Shown: piece after piece, positions 18,070 to 29,365 of the stretch | How the letters are laid out: each line of letters opens with the position of its first letter | Numbering within the stretch: the stretch's first letter is position 1 | Origin: Microvirga puerhi | GTDB taxonomy: Bacteria > Pseudomonadota > Alphaproteobacteria > Rhizobiales > Beijerinckiaceae | DNA length: 64,000 nucleotides | Assembly (NCBI RefSeq): GCF_020089865.1 | Contig: NZ_JAIRBM010000004.1 | Location: 273,324-337,323 of the forward strand | Reading direction: 5' to 3' | The notes under the pieces: model-generated | Told to the model about the DNA's origin: nothing | The model's input: only the letters and a program-made list of their open reading frames with translations | The model's database searches: none | Program-made: the position numbers and the translations under genes

Positions 18070-21000
18070 TCTCGAAATTCTTCATCGATCGTCCGATCTT
18101 CGCCTCCGTACTCTCCATCGTCATCGTGCTCGCGGGGCTGCTCGCCATGCGGATCCTGCCCGTGGCGCAATATCCCGAAATCGTCCCACCGCAGGTCGTG
18201 GTCTCCGCTACCTATCCGGGCGCAAGCGCCCAGACCATCGCCGAGACGGTTGCGGCGCCGCTCGAGCAGCAGATCAACGGCGTCGAGGACATGATCTACA
18301 TGCAGTCCACCTCGACGGGATCAGGCACTTTGAGCTTATCGGTCTTCTTCAAGACCGGCGCCGATGCCGATCAGGCGACGATCAACGTCAATAACCGGGT
18401 TCAGCGCGCCACCCCGGTTCTGCCCGAAGAAGTACGGCGGCAAGGTATTACGGTCGCCAAGCGATCCTCCTCGATCCTACAGATCGTGACTCTCTCGTCG
18501 CCCGACCGGCGCTTTGATCCGATCTACATTTCCAACTACGCCCTGGTGAACATCATCGACGAGTTGCGGCGCACGCCGGGCGTCGGCGACGCATCGCTGT
18601 TCAGCCCCTCCGATTATTCCATGCGCATCTGGCTGAAGCCCGATAAGGTCGCTCAGGTTAACCTCACGCCGAGCGACATTGCCACCGCCATTCGCGAACA
18701 GAATGCTCAGTTCGCCGCTGGACGCTTCGGCGAGGAACCTATGCCGGGTCGGCAGGCCTTCACCTACACCGCCACGACCCAGGGACGCTTCGCCGACCCC
18801 AGGGAGTTCGAGCGGATCATCCTGCGCTCCGACGAAAACGGCGGCGCCCTGCGTCTGCGGGACGTCGCCCGGGTAGAACTCGGCTCCCAGAACTACTCAA
18901 CCGTCGCGACTCTCAACGGCGCACCGGCCGTACCTATCGGCATCTATTTGCAGCCCGGCGCGAATGCGTTACAGGTCTCGGCCGATATCGCCACCACGAT
19001 GAAGCGGCTCGCCCAGCGTTTCCCGGACGGGCTGCGCTACGACGTGCCGTACAATACCACCCGCTTCATCGAGGTTTCGATTCACGAGGTCGTCAAGACG
19101 TTCATCGAAGCCATCGTCCTCGTCGTGCTCGTGGTGTTTCTCTTTCTGCAGAGCGTCAGGGCGACAATCATTCCGGTCTTGGCCGTGCCGGTATCGATCA
19201 TCGGCACCTTCGCAGGCATGTATCTGCTCGGCTTTTCGATCAATCTTCTCACATTGTTCGGCCTGATCCTGGCAATCGGCATTGTCGTCGATGACGCCAT
19301 CATCGTTCTGGAGAACGTGGAGCGCATCATGTCGACGGAGGGCAAGACACCCTACGAGGCATCGGTCCAGGCCATGCAGGAAGTCAGCGGGCCAGTGATT
19401 GCCGTGGTTCTCGTGCTCTGCGCCGTGTTCATCCCCGTATCCTTTCTTGGCGGTTTGGCGGGCGAGCTCTATCGTCAGTTCGCAGTGACCATCGCGGTCT
19501 CGGTCGTTGTCTCGGGCATCGTAGCGCTGACGCTGACGCCGGCCCTGTGCGCACTCCTGCTCAAGGAGGGACACAGCGAGCCTTGGCTGCCATTCCGCGT
19601 CTTCAATCGCGGATTCGACTGGGTCACAGAGCGATTTATCGGCGGGACCGACTTCTTTTTGCGCCATGCCGCCGTCGCGCTCATCCTCATCGCGGTGATG
19701 CTCGGCGCCACATGGTGGCTGTTCCAGCGTGTGCCCGGCGGCCTCGTGCCTGCCGAGGACCAGGGCAGCATCTTTCTCGTGACTACGCTGCCGCCCGCCG
19801 CATCGCTCGACCGCACCCGCGAGATCACCGACAAGGTGACGGCGGGAGCCATGCGCAATCCGGCCGTCGCGGACGTCGTGACGGTTGCCGGATTCGACCT
19901 GCTCTCTGGAGCTCAGAAAACCAATGCCGGTGTGTCCTTCGTGTCCCTCAAGGATTGGAGCGAACGCACGGATCCGCGGCTCGACGCACGCAACCTCGCT
20001 CCCGCCTTCCGATCGCTCAATGCCGACTTCCGCGACGGCATCGTCATCGGGTTCAATCCGCCTCCAATACCCGGACTGAGCACCACCGGCGGGTTTGAGT
20101 TCTATCTCCAAGACCGATCGGGAGGCAGCCTGGAGAGCCTCGCCCAGGCAGCACAACAGGTGATTCAAGTCGCGAGCCAACGCCCCGAGATCACAGGCAT
20201 TTCCACAACGTTCAACACCAACGTGCCTCAATACAGCCTCGACGTCGATCGCGAAAAGGCGAAGGCTCTCAATGTGCCGATCGCCGCGATCTTCGACACC
20301 ATGCAGAGCACGTTCGGCAGCCTCTATGTCAATGACTTCAGTCTGTTCGGACGCACTTATCGGGTCAGCCTTTCGTCAGAGGCGGAGTTTCGTCAATCGC
20401 CAGCGGATATGCGACACGTCTTCGTCCGCTCTACCAGTGGCAATATGGTGCCGTTGAATGTCCTGGTCTCTGCACAACGGACCGTGGGGGCCGACGTGGT
20501 TGATCGGTTCAATGTTTTCCCAGCGGCAAAAATTCAAGGGAATCCGGCTCCTGGTTTCTCATCGGGGCAGGCGATCGCGGTGATGGAACAGGTCGTCGCG
20601 CAGACTCTGTCCTCTGACTATGCCATCGGTTGGACGGGATCGGCCTATCAGGAACTGCAATCCGCCGGCACCGGGGCGCAGGGCTTTCTGTTCGGCTTGG
20701 TAATGGTCTTCCTCATTCTCGCCGCGCAGTACGAACGTTGGTCTCTGCCTCTGGCAGTCATCACTGCGGTGCCGTTCGCGGTGTTCGGAGCCGTTCTGGC
20801 AATCTGGCTGCGTGGGATCGAAAACGACATCTACTTCCAGGTCGGTCTCGTCACGCTCATCGGCTTGGCCGCCAAGAATGCGATCCTGATCGTCGAATTT
20901 GCGGCCGAGCGCTACCGGGCCGGCATGCCAGCGATTGAAGCAGCGCTCGATGCGGCGCGTCTGCGGTTCCGTCCCATCGTCATGACCTCTCTCGCCTTCG

Positions 21001-21224
21001 TCCTCGGCGTCGTGCCGCTCGCCATCGCAACCGGCGCCAGTTCGGCCAGCCGGCACTCGATCGGTACCGGCGTGATCGGCGGCATGCTCGCAGCCACCTT
21101 CCTGGCGATTCTGTTCGTTCCACTGTTCTTCCGGCTTGTGACGCGTGGACCATCGCTGGCCAAAGAGATGCGGCCAATCGACGAGAAGGCACAAACTGGC
21201 ACGCGGCCGACCGCTCTTTCCTAA
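18066..21224 (+). CDS. RND multidrug efflux permease (HAE1 family)
   Basis: A 1052-residue inner-membrane proton/drug antiporter of the AcrB/MexB type. It opens with the typical [20 protein letters not shown], and has two halves, each with one N-terminal helix, a large periplasmic porter/docking loop, and a bundle of helices. The helix-4 motif [24 protein letters not shown] carries the two proton-relay aspartates. The C-terminal half has [14 protein letters not shown]. It is translated with the adaptor (ATGA overlap). The nearby ampC suggests, but does not prove, a drug-resistance neighbourhood. Confidence 0.95.
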   Translation: MISKFFIDRPIFASVLSIVIVLAGLLAMRILPVAQYPEIVPPQVVVSATYPGASAQTIAETVAAPLEQQINGVEDMIYMQSTSTGSGTLSLSVFFKTGADADQATINVNNRVQRATPVLPEEVRRQGITVAKRSSSILQIVTLSSPDRRFDPIYISNYALVNIIDELRRTPGVGDASLFSPSDYSMRIWLKPDKVAQVNLTPSDIATAIREQNAQFAAGRFGEEPMPGRQAFTYTATTQGRFADPREFERIILRSDENGGALRLRDVARVELGSQNYSTVATLNGAPAVPIGIYLQPGANALQVSADIATTMKRLAQRFPDGLRYDVPYNTTRFIEVSIHEVVKTFIEAIVLVVLVVFLFLQSVRATIIPVLAVPVSIIGTFAGMYLLGFSINLLTLFGLILAIGIVVDDAIIVLENVERIMSTEGKTPYEASVQAMQEVSGPVIAVVLVLCAVFIPVSFLGGLAGELYRQFAVTIAVSVVVSGIVALTLTPALCALLLKEGHSEPWLPFRVFNRGFDWVTERFIGGTDFFLRHAAVALILIAVMLGATWWLFQRVPGGLVPAEDQGSIFLVTTLPPAASLDRTREITDKVTAGAMRNPAVADVVTVAGFDLLSGAQKTNAGVSFVSLKDWSERTDPRLDARNLAPAFRSLNADFRDGIVIGFNPPPIPGLSTTGGFEFYLQDRSGGSLESLAQAAQQVIQVASQRPEITGISTTFNTNVPQYSLDVDREKAKALNVPIAAIFDTMQSTFGSLYVNDFSLFGRTYRVSLSSEAEFRQSPADMRHVFVRSTSGNMVPLNVLVSAQRTVGADVVDRFNVFPAAKIQGNPAPGFSSGQAIAVMEQVVAQTLSSDYAIGWTGSAYQELQSAGTGAQGFLFGLVMVFLILAAQYERWSLPLAVITAVPFAVFGAVLAIWLRGIENDIYFQVGLVTLIGLAAKNAILIVEFAAERYRAGMPAIEAALDAARLRFRPIVMTSLAFVLGVVPLAIATGASSASRHSIGTGVIGGMLAATFLAILFVPLFFRLVTRGPSLAKEMRPIDEKAQTGTRPTALS

Positions 21225-21244
21225 GTTGCGGCCGCGAGGCCTAA

Positions 21245-22534
<1,290 letters not shown>

Positions 22535-22557
22535 TCACCCCTCGCCAAACGATGAAT

Positions 22558-22579
22558 TTTTCGCTTAGACATGAGAAAA
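22558..22579. promoter_or_regulatory. Imperfect dyad in the ampC-ampR intergenic region
   Basis: TTTTC and GAAAA face each other 12 bases apart, with two further matching pairs inside (C/G and T/A). It lies just upstream of the ampR start, where an AmpR/LysR-type operator would be expected. This is a guess from position and symmetry; no exact AmpR consensus was recognised. Confidence 0.3.
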
Positions 22580-22606
22580 TCTTGGCCTCATGGAGACAGC
22601 CGTCGG

Positions 22607-23479
22607 ATGGAAGTTTCACAACTGCCGCTCAACGCCTTGCGAGCATTCGAAGCCTCCGCACGGCTCGGAAGCTTTACGCGCGCTGGTCTCGAACTGCGGG
22701 TCACCCAGACAGCAATCAGCCATCAGGTGAAGACGCTTGAAGAAACGTTGGGAGTAACATTGTTCAAGCGCCTTCCTCGGGGGGTGGCACTGACCGACGA
22801 AGGGCACGCCTTGCTGCCGGTGCTTACGGACGGGTTTCGTCGCATGAGCGCCACGCTCAGCCAATTCGCGGAAGGCAACTTCCGGGAGATCCTCACGATC
22901 GGCGTGGTTGGAACCTTTGCAATCGGCTGGCTCCTTCCGCGATTGCAGACTTTCAAGGAGCAGCATCCCCACGTGGATCTTCGTCTCAAGACGAATAATA
23001 ACGGCGCTGACATCCTTCTCGATGGGCTGGATTTCTTCATCCGTTTCGGTGACGGCGCATGGCATGGGACGGATGCGATTCATCTGATGGAGGCACCACT
23101 TTCCCCTGTTTGTGCGCCATCAATCGGCAAGCGCCTTCGCACTCCGGCAGACTTGGCGAACGAAGAGCTGCTGCGGTCCTATCGACGGGATGAATGGTCT
23201 CTATGGTTCAAATCCACGGGTGTAGAGCCGCCAAGTCTTCGTGGATGGATGTTCGACTCCTCGCTGACTCTTATGGAAGCAGCGGCCCAGGGAGCCGGGG
23301 TCGCTCTTGTGCCTGTTGCGATGTTCGCTCGGGAAATCGAAGAAGGACGTGTTGTCCAGCCCTTCGACATTTCTGTTCCAGCGGGAAGCTATTGGCTGAC
23401 GCATCTCAAATCGCGAGCGGAAACGCCGTCCATGACGGCCTTCCGAAAGTGGATCTCGGCCACGATTACTGGACGGTGA
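22607..23479 (+). CDS. ampR: LysR-family regulator AmpR
   Basis: A 290-residue transcription factor. The N-terminal winged helix-turn-helix (LPLNALRAFEASARLGSFTRAGLELRVTQTAISHQVKTLEE) and effector domain closely follow AmpR of enterobacteria: IGVVGTFAIGWLLP, RFGDGAWHGT, LLRSYRRDEW, MFDSSLTLMEAAAQGAGVALVPV and GSYWLTHLKSRAETPSM. AmpR senses muropeptides released during beta-lactam stress and switches ampC. The ATG at 22607 aligns with known AmpR N-termini and has GGAGA upstream; the frame from 22571 adds 12 unsupported residues. Confidence 0.93.
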   Translation: MEVSQLPLNALRAFEASARLGSFTRAGLELRVTQTAISHQVKTLEETLGVTLFKRLPRGVALTDEGHALLPVLTDGFRRMSATLSQFAEGNFREILTIGVVGTFAIGWLLPRLQTFKEQHPHVDLRLKTNNNGADILLDGLDFFIRFGDGAWHGTDAIHLMEAPLSPVCAPSIGKRLRTPADLANEELLRSYRRDEWSLWFKSTGVEPPSLRGWMFDSSLTLMEAAAQGAGVALVPVAMFAREIEEGRVVQPFDISVPAGSYWLTHLKSRAETPSMTAFRKWISATITGR

Positions 23480-23665
23480 TCAGACAGAAAGCCGGAACCG
23501 CCACGGTCTCTTGGTATCCTGACACTTGTGTGTACGGCACATTCTCCTGTCTCGGGCAGCTGTCATCGTCGACGTCGAGAATCGAACACCCGCGTAATTC
23601 GCCCATTATCTCACCGCAACGCCGGCTTATCTTAATGCAAGAACCTTCCCGAGCAGGGCCGGACA

Positions 23666-24898
23666 ATGGGCACCACGAGCCTCACGAGCGCGACCATCTT
23701 CGCTCTGACCTATGGCGGCATCGCGCTCGGACGCATTCCGGGGCTCCGTCTCGACCGCGCAGGCATTGCATTGCTCGGTGCGGCATCCATGCTCGCAGCC
23801 GGTGTACTCACCCCCGAGGAAGCTTATCGCGCCATCGACCTCGATACGATCACCCTGCTGCTCGCCATGATGGTCATCGTGGCCCACCTCCGGCTCTCCG
23901 GCTTCTTCCGCCTCGTGAATGGTTGGGCCGTCACCCACGCCCATTCTCCAACCGTGCTCCTTGGTGTGACGGCTCTGACCACAGGCGTCTTCTCCGCCTT
24001 CCTTGTCAACGACGCCGTGTGTCTGGTGATGGCCCCGCTCGTGTTGGATGTGACCCGCCGCCTCGGGCGCGACCCGGTGCCATATCTTTTGGCAGCCGCA
24101 ATGGGATCGAATGCCGGTAGCGTCGCGACGATTACGGGTAATCCTCAAAACATGATCATCGGGGTCTTCTCGCAGATCCCCTATGCCGCCTTTGCAGTCG
24201 CGCTCGCGCCCGTGGCGATCATCGGCGTGATCCTCGTCTTCATAGCAATCAGGTTCTTATGCCGAACTGAGTTTCGGACACCGAAGGTCCTCGCGGTCGC
24301 CCCTGGACCCTCACGGATCCATATGCAGCAAATGGCTAAGGCGCTTCTGGTCACGGGAGGCGTGATGACCGCGTTCTTCGCCAGCGTACCGGTCGCGAAG
24401 GCGGCCATTTCCGGTGCGGCGCTCCTGCTTGTGACGCGTCAGGTCAAACCAGGAAAAGTGTATCGTGAAATCGACGGCCCATTGCTGCTCATGTTTGCAG
24501 GACTGTTTATCGTCGTGGCCGGGGCAGAGAAGACTCTGCTGTCCCCGGACGTGATTGAAACGGTCCGCACATGGCAGTTGACCAATGTCTGGATTCTCAC
24601 CGGCGTGACCGCCGCTCTCTCGAACCTGGTCAGCAACGTACCGGCCGTGCTCATACTCAGGCCCTTCGTCCATGGACTTCCTGACCAGGAACGGGTCTGG
24701 CTCGTGATCGCCATGGCCTCGACATTGGCGGGCAATCTCACCCTGATAGGCTCAGTCGCCAACCTGATCGTTGCGGAAAAGGCGCGTGCCGCGGGCGTCG
24801 AAATAGGATTTTGGCACTATCTGCGGGTCGGAGTGCCGGTGACCCTTACGACCCTTGTGGCCGGCGCATGGTGGCTATCGGGCCTCCCTGGGCCGTAG
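23666..24898 (+). CDS. ArsB/NhaD-superfamily anion or Na+ transporter
   Basis: A 410-residue protein of about 11-12 membrane helices of the ion-transporter superfamily that includes ArsB, NhaD and YbiR. Characteristic segments are LDTITLLLAMMVIVAHLRLSG, VFSAFLVNDAVCLVMAPLVL, SNAGSVATITGNPQNMIIG and the symmetry-related SNLVSNVPAVLIL with LIGSVANLIVAEKA. The exact substrate (arsenite, citrate-like anion, or Na+) cannot be decided. No ars gene is nearby. It stands alone, 70 bases before lutB. Confidence 0.85.
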   Translation: MGTTSLTSATIFALTYGGIALGRIPGLRLDRAGIALLGAASMLAAGVLTPEEAYRAIDLDTITLLLAMMVIVAHLRLSGFFRLVNGWAVTHAHSPTVLLGVTALTTGVFSAFLVNDAVCLVMAPLVLDVTRRLGRDPVPYLLAAAMGSNAGSVATITGNPQNMIIGVFSQIPYAAFAVALAPVAIIGVILVFIAIRFLCRTEFRTPKVLAVAPGPSRIHMQQMAKALLVTGGVMTAFFASVPVAKAAISGAALLLVTRQVKPGKVYREIDGPLLLMFAGLFIVVAGAEKTLLSPDVIETVRTWQLTNVWILTGVTAALSNLVSNVPAVLILRPFVHGLPDQERVWLVIAMASTLAGNLTLIGSVANLIVAEKARAAGVEIGFWHYLRVGVPVTLTTLVAGAWWLSGLPGP

Positions 24899-24968
24899 CT
24901 GGAAGGCCGCCCCTCAGCTCGGCTGCGGCCGTTGCTCTCTCGCGCTTTTGCGGATTTCGGGCTAAACA

Positions 24969-26408
24969 ATGGCCATGACCGTTCATGCCACCTCCCCCCA
25001 GTTCAAGCAGAATGCGGCTCGGGCCCTGGCCGACGCCCAGTTGCAGCGGGCCCTCGGCAACGTGAAACAGGGCTTCATCGACAAGCGCCAGAAGGCGGCC
25101 GACAAGCTGCCCGAATTCGAGGCTCTTCGCGATGCTGCGCGGGATATCAAGAACCACACGCTCCAGCACCTGGATCTCTATCTCGAAGCCTATGAGGAAA
25201 AGGTGAAGGGCTCGGGCGGGCACGTGCACTTCGCCCGCGATGCCGAGGAAGCCCGTGCGATCATCCTGTCGATCTGTCGCGAGGCCGGCGCTCGAACGGT
25301 TACCAAGGGCAAGTCGATGATCTCAGAGGAGATCGAGATCAACGCCCATCTCGAGGCGAACGGCATCACGCCCGTGGAAACCGACCTCGGCGAGTACATC
25401 ATTCAACTCCGCCACGAGATGCCGAGTCACATCATCGCGCCGGCTGTCCATCTGAACGCTACCCAGGTGGAGCAGGATTTCCGACGCGTCCACACCAATC
25501 TCGACCCCAAGCGCGACCTGTCCGAACCGGTGCAGCTGCTCACCGAGGCGCGCGCGGTTCTGCGGGAGCGGTTCCTTGCGGCGGATGTGGGCATTACCGG
25601 TGCGAACTTCCTGGTCGCCGAAACGGGAACCTCCGTGATCGTCACCAACGAGGGTAATGGCGATCTGACCCAGATCCTGCCGAAGACCCATATCGTGCTC
25701 GCCTCCATCGAGAAGCTGGTGCCGACCCTCGAGGATGTCAGTCAGATCCTGCGCGTGCTCGCCCGTTCGGCAACCGGCCAGGAAATGTCGGTCTACACCA
25801 CGTTCTCGACCGGTCCCAGACGCTCCGCCGATGCCGATGGGCCGCAGAACTACCATGTCGTGCTCCTCGACAACGGGCGGTCCGCCATGCTCGGCACCGA
25901 TTTCGAGGAAATGCTGCGTTGCATAAGATGCGGCGCCTGCATGAACCATTGCCCGGTTTATCATGCTGTCGGCGGACATGCTTACGGGTGGGTCTATCCC
26001 GGCCCTATGGGAGCGGTGCTCACGCCGAGCCTGATCGGCGTCGACAAGGCTGGGCACCTGCCCAATGCATCGACATTCTGCGGACGCTGCGAGAGTGTTT
26101 GCCCCGTGCGCATTCCACTGCCGAAGCTGATGCGCCATTGGCGCGAGCGCGAATTCGAACGGCACCTGATGCCGGCAACCTTCCGCTCCGGCCTAGCCTT
26201 CTGGGGCTTCTTCGCCAAGCGGCCTGCCCTTTATCGCATGGCAACCCGCGCGGCGATGGTCACGCTTGGGTTCGCCGGACGCCGCAAGGGCCGCTTCACG
26301 TGGCTTCCCTTCGCGCGCGGATGGACGAAATATCGCGACTTCCCGACGCCGCAGGGGGAGACCTTCCAAGCCCGCTGGCGGCGTGAACGCAAAGGAAGAC
26401 GCGCATGA
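24969..26408 (+). CDS. lutB: Lactate utilisation protein LutB
   Basis: A 479-residue iron-sulfur protein. The N-terminal ~290 residues form a LUD domain (GGHVHFARDAEEARAIIL, TKGKSMISEEIEIN, ADVGITGANFLVAETGTSV). Two ferredoxin clusters follow near residues 317 and 369 (CIRCGACMNHCPVY and CGRCESVCPV), then a basic C-terminal tail. In the LutABC complex it carries electrons from L-lactate oxidation. The ATG at 24969 has a second in-frame ATG two codons later. The stop overlaps lutC by ATGA. The matching LutA lies at 14498-15289. Confidence 0.93.
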   Translation: MAMTVHATSPQFKQNAARALADAQLQRALGNVKQGFIDKRQKAADKLPEFEALRDAARDIKNHTLQHLDLYLEAYEEKVKGSGGHVHFARDAEEARAIILSICREAGARTVTKGKSMISEEIEINAHLEANGITPVETDLGEYIIQLRHEMPSHIIAPAVHLNATQVEQDFRRVHTNLDPKRDLSEPVQLLTEARAVLRERFLAADVGITGANFLVAETGTSVIVTNEGNGDLTQILPKTHIVLASIEKLVPTLEDVSQILRVLARSATGQEMSVYTTFSTGPRRSADADGPQNYHVVLLDNGRSAMLGTDFEEMLRCIRCGACMNHCPVYHAVGGHAYGWVYPGPMGAVLTPSLIGVDKAGHLPNASTFCGRCESVCPVRIPLPKLMRHWREREFERHLMPATFRSGLAFWGFFAKRPALYRMATRAAMVTLGFAGRRKGRFTWLPFARGWTKYRDFPTPQGETFQARWRRERKGRRA

Positions 26409-27076
26409 GCGCCCGCGACGAGGTCTTCGCCAATATCCGCCGCTCGCTCGGCGTATCAGGCAACGAAACCATTCGCCGGCAGATCGCGGCCGAGCGGCTG
26501 GAACGCGCGCCGAAGGGTCTGATCCCAGCCCGCGGTCAGCTCCCGGCGGAAGACCGGCTCGCCATGTTTCGCGTGCAGGCCGAGGCAGCTCTTGCAACCG
26601 TGACGGAACTCAATTCCGCTGCCGATGTTCCGCAAGCCATCGCCACCTTCCTGCGCGATCATAATCTGCCGGCAACCTTGCGCATGGGGAACGATCTGCG
26701 CCTGACGGCCATGCCCTGGGCCGAGACCTCCCTGGAGATTTCCCATGGTCCGAGCCAAGGCGCCGACCTGAATGCAGTCAGCCACGCCTTTGGTGCGGTC
26801 GCTGAGACTGGAACGCTCGTCACGGTTTCCGGACCGGAAAATCCCTCCACGCTCAATTTTCTCCCCGACAACCACATCGTGATCGTGTCCGCCAAGGATG
26901 TAGCCGGTGATTACGAGACGGTCTGGAACAAGGTCCGGTTCGCCTTCGGCAAGGGCGGCATGCCGCGAACGGTGAACTGGATCACCGGTCCCTCTCGTTC
27001 GGGCGATATCGAGCAGACCCTGCTGCTCGGTGCCCATGGCCCCCGCCGCCTCCACGTGGTGATCGTGCGAGACTGA
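26405..27076 (+). CDS. lutC: Lactate utilisation protein LutC
   Basis: A 223-residue LUD-domain protein (formerly DUF162). Visible family segments are EVFANIRRSLG at the N-terminus, HAFGAVAETGTLVTVSG, NFLPDNHIVIVSAKDV and the C-terminal ITGPSRSGDIEQTLLLGAHGPRRLHVVIV. It is the third subunit of the LutABC lactate-oxidation complex. It overlaps lutB by ATGA and is followed after about 30 bases by a strong hairpin. Confidence 0.93.
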   Translation: MSARDEVFANIRRSLGVSGNETIRRQIAAERLERAPKGLIPARGQLPAEDRLAMFRVQAEAALATVTELNSAADVPQAIATFLRDHNLPATLRMGNDLRLTAMPWAETSLEISHGPSQGADLNAVSHAFGAVAETGTLVTVSGPENPSTLNFLPDNHIVIVSAKDVAGDYETVWNKVRFAFGKGGMPRTVNWITGPSRSGDIEQTLLLGAHGPRRLHVVIVRD

Positions 27077-27104
27077 GCCTCTAGATATAATGATATACAG
27101 ACAC

Positions 27105-27139
27105 ATTTATCTCTCCCGGCTATGCCGGGAGAGATAAAT
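27105..27139 (+). terminator. Long perfect hairpin after lutC
   Basis: A perfect 16-bp inverted repeat with a 3-base TAT loop (arm ATTTATCTCTCCCGGC). The right side is followed by a T-rich stretch (CGTTTTCTTC). It probably ends the lutBC transcript. Its perfect symmetry would also allow it to work in the opposite direction. Confidence 0.65.
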
Positions 27140-27161
27140 CGTTTTCTTCAGTGCAAGCGAA

Positions 27162-27722
27162 ATGCTGACTGTCCTAGGTATCGTCATCTGGGGCGTCTTG
27201 ATCTTTGTGATTCCGCTCCTATGCAGCAATATACCCTGTCGTTCCGCAACGCTTTTTGCCGGGCTGAATGCAGGGATCCTCTCGAGCTCGCTCGCGCTCG
27301 ATACCTGGGCGGCCACTGGGGGTATCACTCAGAATAAGCTAGACGAATTTTTGCTGATTACGCTGCCAATATTTTACATTGCTTCTCTTATGATCGGCGC
27401 TGCAACTATCCCGAAATACGTCTTGCACGCGCCGACACATACCAAAGCAATCATCTTTGGAGTACTCGGCGCAATTGCAAACTATTTCCTATTCATGATC
27501 CTAGTAAACGTCGCTGGATTAGTGCGCTATATCTACTTGAACAGTCCCTTGCAGAAAGGAGCCATGCTCGGACTTTTCATCGAGCTGGTGACGCGAGTTC
27601 TTCATTTTGATCACTTCGCTATAACAGTTATCATTGTCTCTTCACTCGTTTCTATGGTCGCAAGCGTTGCAATCATTCAGAAAACTGAGAACTTGTTCGA
27701 CTCAGATCGCCAAAAGCACTGA
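27162..27722 (+). CDS. Hypothetical integral membrane protein
   Basis: A 186-residue protein not recognised as any family. Five hydrophobic segments are visible (about residues 3-22, 25-45, 63-83, 95-118 and 150-172), with few charges and a charged C-terminus (KTENLFDSDRQKH). Codon use is clearly more AT-rich than in the flanking genes, hinting at transfer or a fast-evolving gene. A weak AAGCGA site precedes the ATG. It sits just after the lutC hairpin as a separate unit. Confidence 0.6.
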   Translation: MLTVLGIVIWGVLIFVIPLLCSNIPCRSATLFAGLNAGILSSSLALDTWAATGGITQNKLDEFLLITLPIFYIASLMIGAATIPKYVLHAPTHTKAIIFGVLGAIANYFLFMILVNVAGLVRYIYLNSPLQKGAMLGLFIELVTRVLHFDHFAITVIIVSSLVSMVASVAIIQKTENLFDSDRQKH

Positions 27723-27772
27723 CCGCTCCATATGCTTCCGCATTGCATGATATTAGCTGTGAAACTTGAAAC

Positions 27773-28339
27773 ATGATCTCCCATCTCATTGCCCGCACGA
27801 TCCGCTGGTCGGCCTGGGATGGCGGCGAAGCTGGGTTGGAGCATGTGGAGGTCAGCCCGATCGAGGGCGGAGTCGAGTTCTCCGGAGTAGTGGTCGGACA
27901 GGATGAGGGTATCCGCTTCGGCCTGACCTACCGCGTCAGGACCGATTCCCATTGGCGGACGCGGGAGGCGTGGCTCAGGACAGCCTCGGGACGACGGCTG
28001 CATTTGAAGAGCAACGGCCAGGGCTCGTGGCAGGCGAACGGAGCCGATCAGCCTGCTCTTCAGGGCTGTCTCGATATCGATATCCAGGCCTCCCCCGTCA
28101 CGAATACGCTGCCCATCCGGCGGCTTTCCCTCAAAACCGACGAGTCCCTTGAGATCAGGCTTTGTTATATCGCCGTACCCACCCTCGACGTGACCCCGCG
28201 CGACCAGCGTTACACGGCGCTCACACCTGGGCGACGTTACCGCTTCAAGAGCCTCGACAGCGGGTTCGAGGCGGATCTGCCTGTCGACGGGGACGGCTTC
28301 GTTCTTGACTATCCAAGCCTTTTCAAACGCCTTCCTTAA
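27773..28339 (+). CDS. Putative glycolipid-binding domain protein (PF06475-type)
   Basis: A 188-residue soluble protein matching the putative glycolipid-binding family. It shows IRWSAWDGGEAGLEHVEV at the start, then a beta-rich region with YRVRTDSHWRTREAWLRTASGRR, DGCLDIDI-like QGCLDIDIQASPVTNTLPIRRL and YIAVPTLDVTPRDQRYTAL near the end. The known structure is a beta barrel; biochemical function is unclear. The ATG follows the previous stop by 50 bases. Confidence 0.8.
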   Translation: MISHLIARTIRWSAWDGGEAGLEHVEVSPIEGGVEFSGVVVGQDEGIRFGLTYRVRTDSHWRTREAWLRTASGRRLHLKSNGQGSWQANGADQPALQGCLDIDIQASPVTNTLPIRRLSLKTDESLEIRLCYIAVPTLDVTPRDQRYTALTPGRRYRFKSLDSGFEADLPVDGDGFVLDYPSLFKRLP

Positions 28340-28424
28340 AAAGCGGCGCCGTGACAACGGGGCGCAGCCGGAACGCTTTGCCTTGGAGCTTTATTCAGGT
28401 TAAGTACTTGATAAACCTCTAGTT

Positions 28425-28439
28425 TTTAGTAATTCTAAA
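28425..28439. promoter_or_regulatory. Palindrome upstream of bfd
   Basis: TTTAG-N5-CTAAA lies 10 bases before the bfd start, in an AT-rich promoter region. The half-sites resemble those of iron-responsive Irr boxes of Rhizobiales (TTAG...CTAA), but the spacing differs from the consensus as recalled. Confidence 0.35.
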
Positions 28440-28448
28440 CTAAACATC

Positions 28449-28700
28449 ATGATCGTTTGCTCCTGCAATGTCCTTTCCGACGGTGATGTCAAAGCGTGCC
28501 TGACGCCGGGACCAGGATGCCCGCGGACTCCGGCGCAGGTCTATCGCTGTCTCGGATGCAGCCCGAACTGCGGACGCTGCGTCCGGACGATCAGAGCCAT
28601 CATGGACAAGGCACTGGCCGATGCCGGCCTGGAACCGACATGTCAGCGCGGCTGCTGTCCCGCCTTGCCGGAGCAGGCGGCAGCGGAGCCCGCGGTATGA
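28449..28700 (+). CDS. bfd: Bacterioferritin-associated ferredoxin
   Basis: An 83-residue [2Fe-2S] protein. The ligand cysteines are Cys4 and Cys6 (MIVCSCN) and the pair in NCGRC (Cys41, Cys44), followed by VRTIRAIMDKAL as in E. coli Bfd. Bfd donates electrons to bacterioferritin haem so that stored Fe3+ is reduced and released. A cysteine-rich extension (CQRGCC) at the C-terminus is longer than in E. coli. It is 82 bases upstream of bfr on the same strand. Confidence 0.92.
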   Translation: MIVCSCNVLSDGDVKACLTPGPGCPRTPAQVYRCLGCSPNCGRCVRTIRAIMDKALADAGLEPTCQRGCCPALPEQAAAEPAV

Positions 28701-28782
28701 CCATCAAGATCCTTTTCCTCGTTCGGAATTCCTCTAAATAGAGGGGCGCGGCGCATGAGCGCCTGTTCGAATGAGGGTCAGG

Positions 28783-29271
28783 ATGAAGGGCGATCAACGA
28801 GTTATCGAGTATCTCAATCGCGGTCTGCGGAGCGAGCTGACGGCAGTCAACCAGTATTGGCTACACTATCGCCTTCTCGACGATTGGGGCTACAAGGAAC
28901 TCGCCAAGGCGTGGCGTGAGGAATCCATCGAAGAGATGCATCACGCCGACCGCTTCATCGAGCGCATCATCTTTCTCGACGGCTTCGCCAATCTCCAGGT
29001 TCTCGATCCGCTTCGGATCGGCCAGAACATCCGCGAGATTCTCGAATGCGATCTCGCCGCCGAATACGACGCTCGCAATCTCTATGGCGAAGCGGCCGGC
29101 TATTGCGAAAGTGTGGGCGACCGCGTCTCGAAGAACCTGTTCGAGGATCTGATGAAGGACGAGGAAGGCCATATCGACTTCCTTGAAACTCAGCTCAATC
29201 TCGTCGAGCAGCTCGGTCTCCAGCTCTATGCTCAGAAACATGTGGGCGGCGTAAAAGGCGACGATCACTAA
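28783..29271 (+). CDS. bfr: Bacterioferritin
   Basis: A 162-residue haem-containing ferritin forming 24-subunit shells. All ferroxidase ligands sit at the canonical positions when the ATG at 28783 is used: Glu18, Glu51, His54, Glu94, Glu127 and His130, with Met52 as the axial haem ligand. This numbering match fixes the start ([12 protein letters not shown]) over the ATG at 28771. It stores iron as a ferric mineral, released with the help of the adjacent Bfd. Confidence 0.95.
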   Translation: MKGDQRVIEYLNRGLRSELTAVNQYWLHYRLLDDWGYKELAKAWREESIEEMHHADRFIERIIFLDGFANLQVLDPLRIGQNIREILECDLAAEYDARNLYGEAAGYCESVGDRVSKNLFEDLMKDEEGHIDFLETQLNLVEQLGLQLYAQKHVGGVKGDDH

Positions 29272-29365
29272 TCCAAAGCATTGTGACGGTCACTGCTTCT
29301 CAACGCGCGCACAAGCTGCTCTTGTGTGCACGTTCTTCTGCTCGCAAAGCTTACCGGACGATCCA

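Noticed and set aside
18969..20231. 420-codon minus-strand open frame
   Set aside because: Antisense to the RND permease; His/Asp/Arg-rich with no family features.
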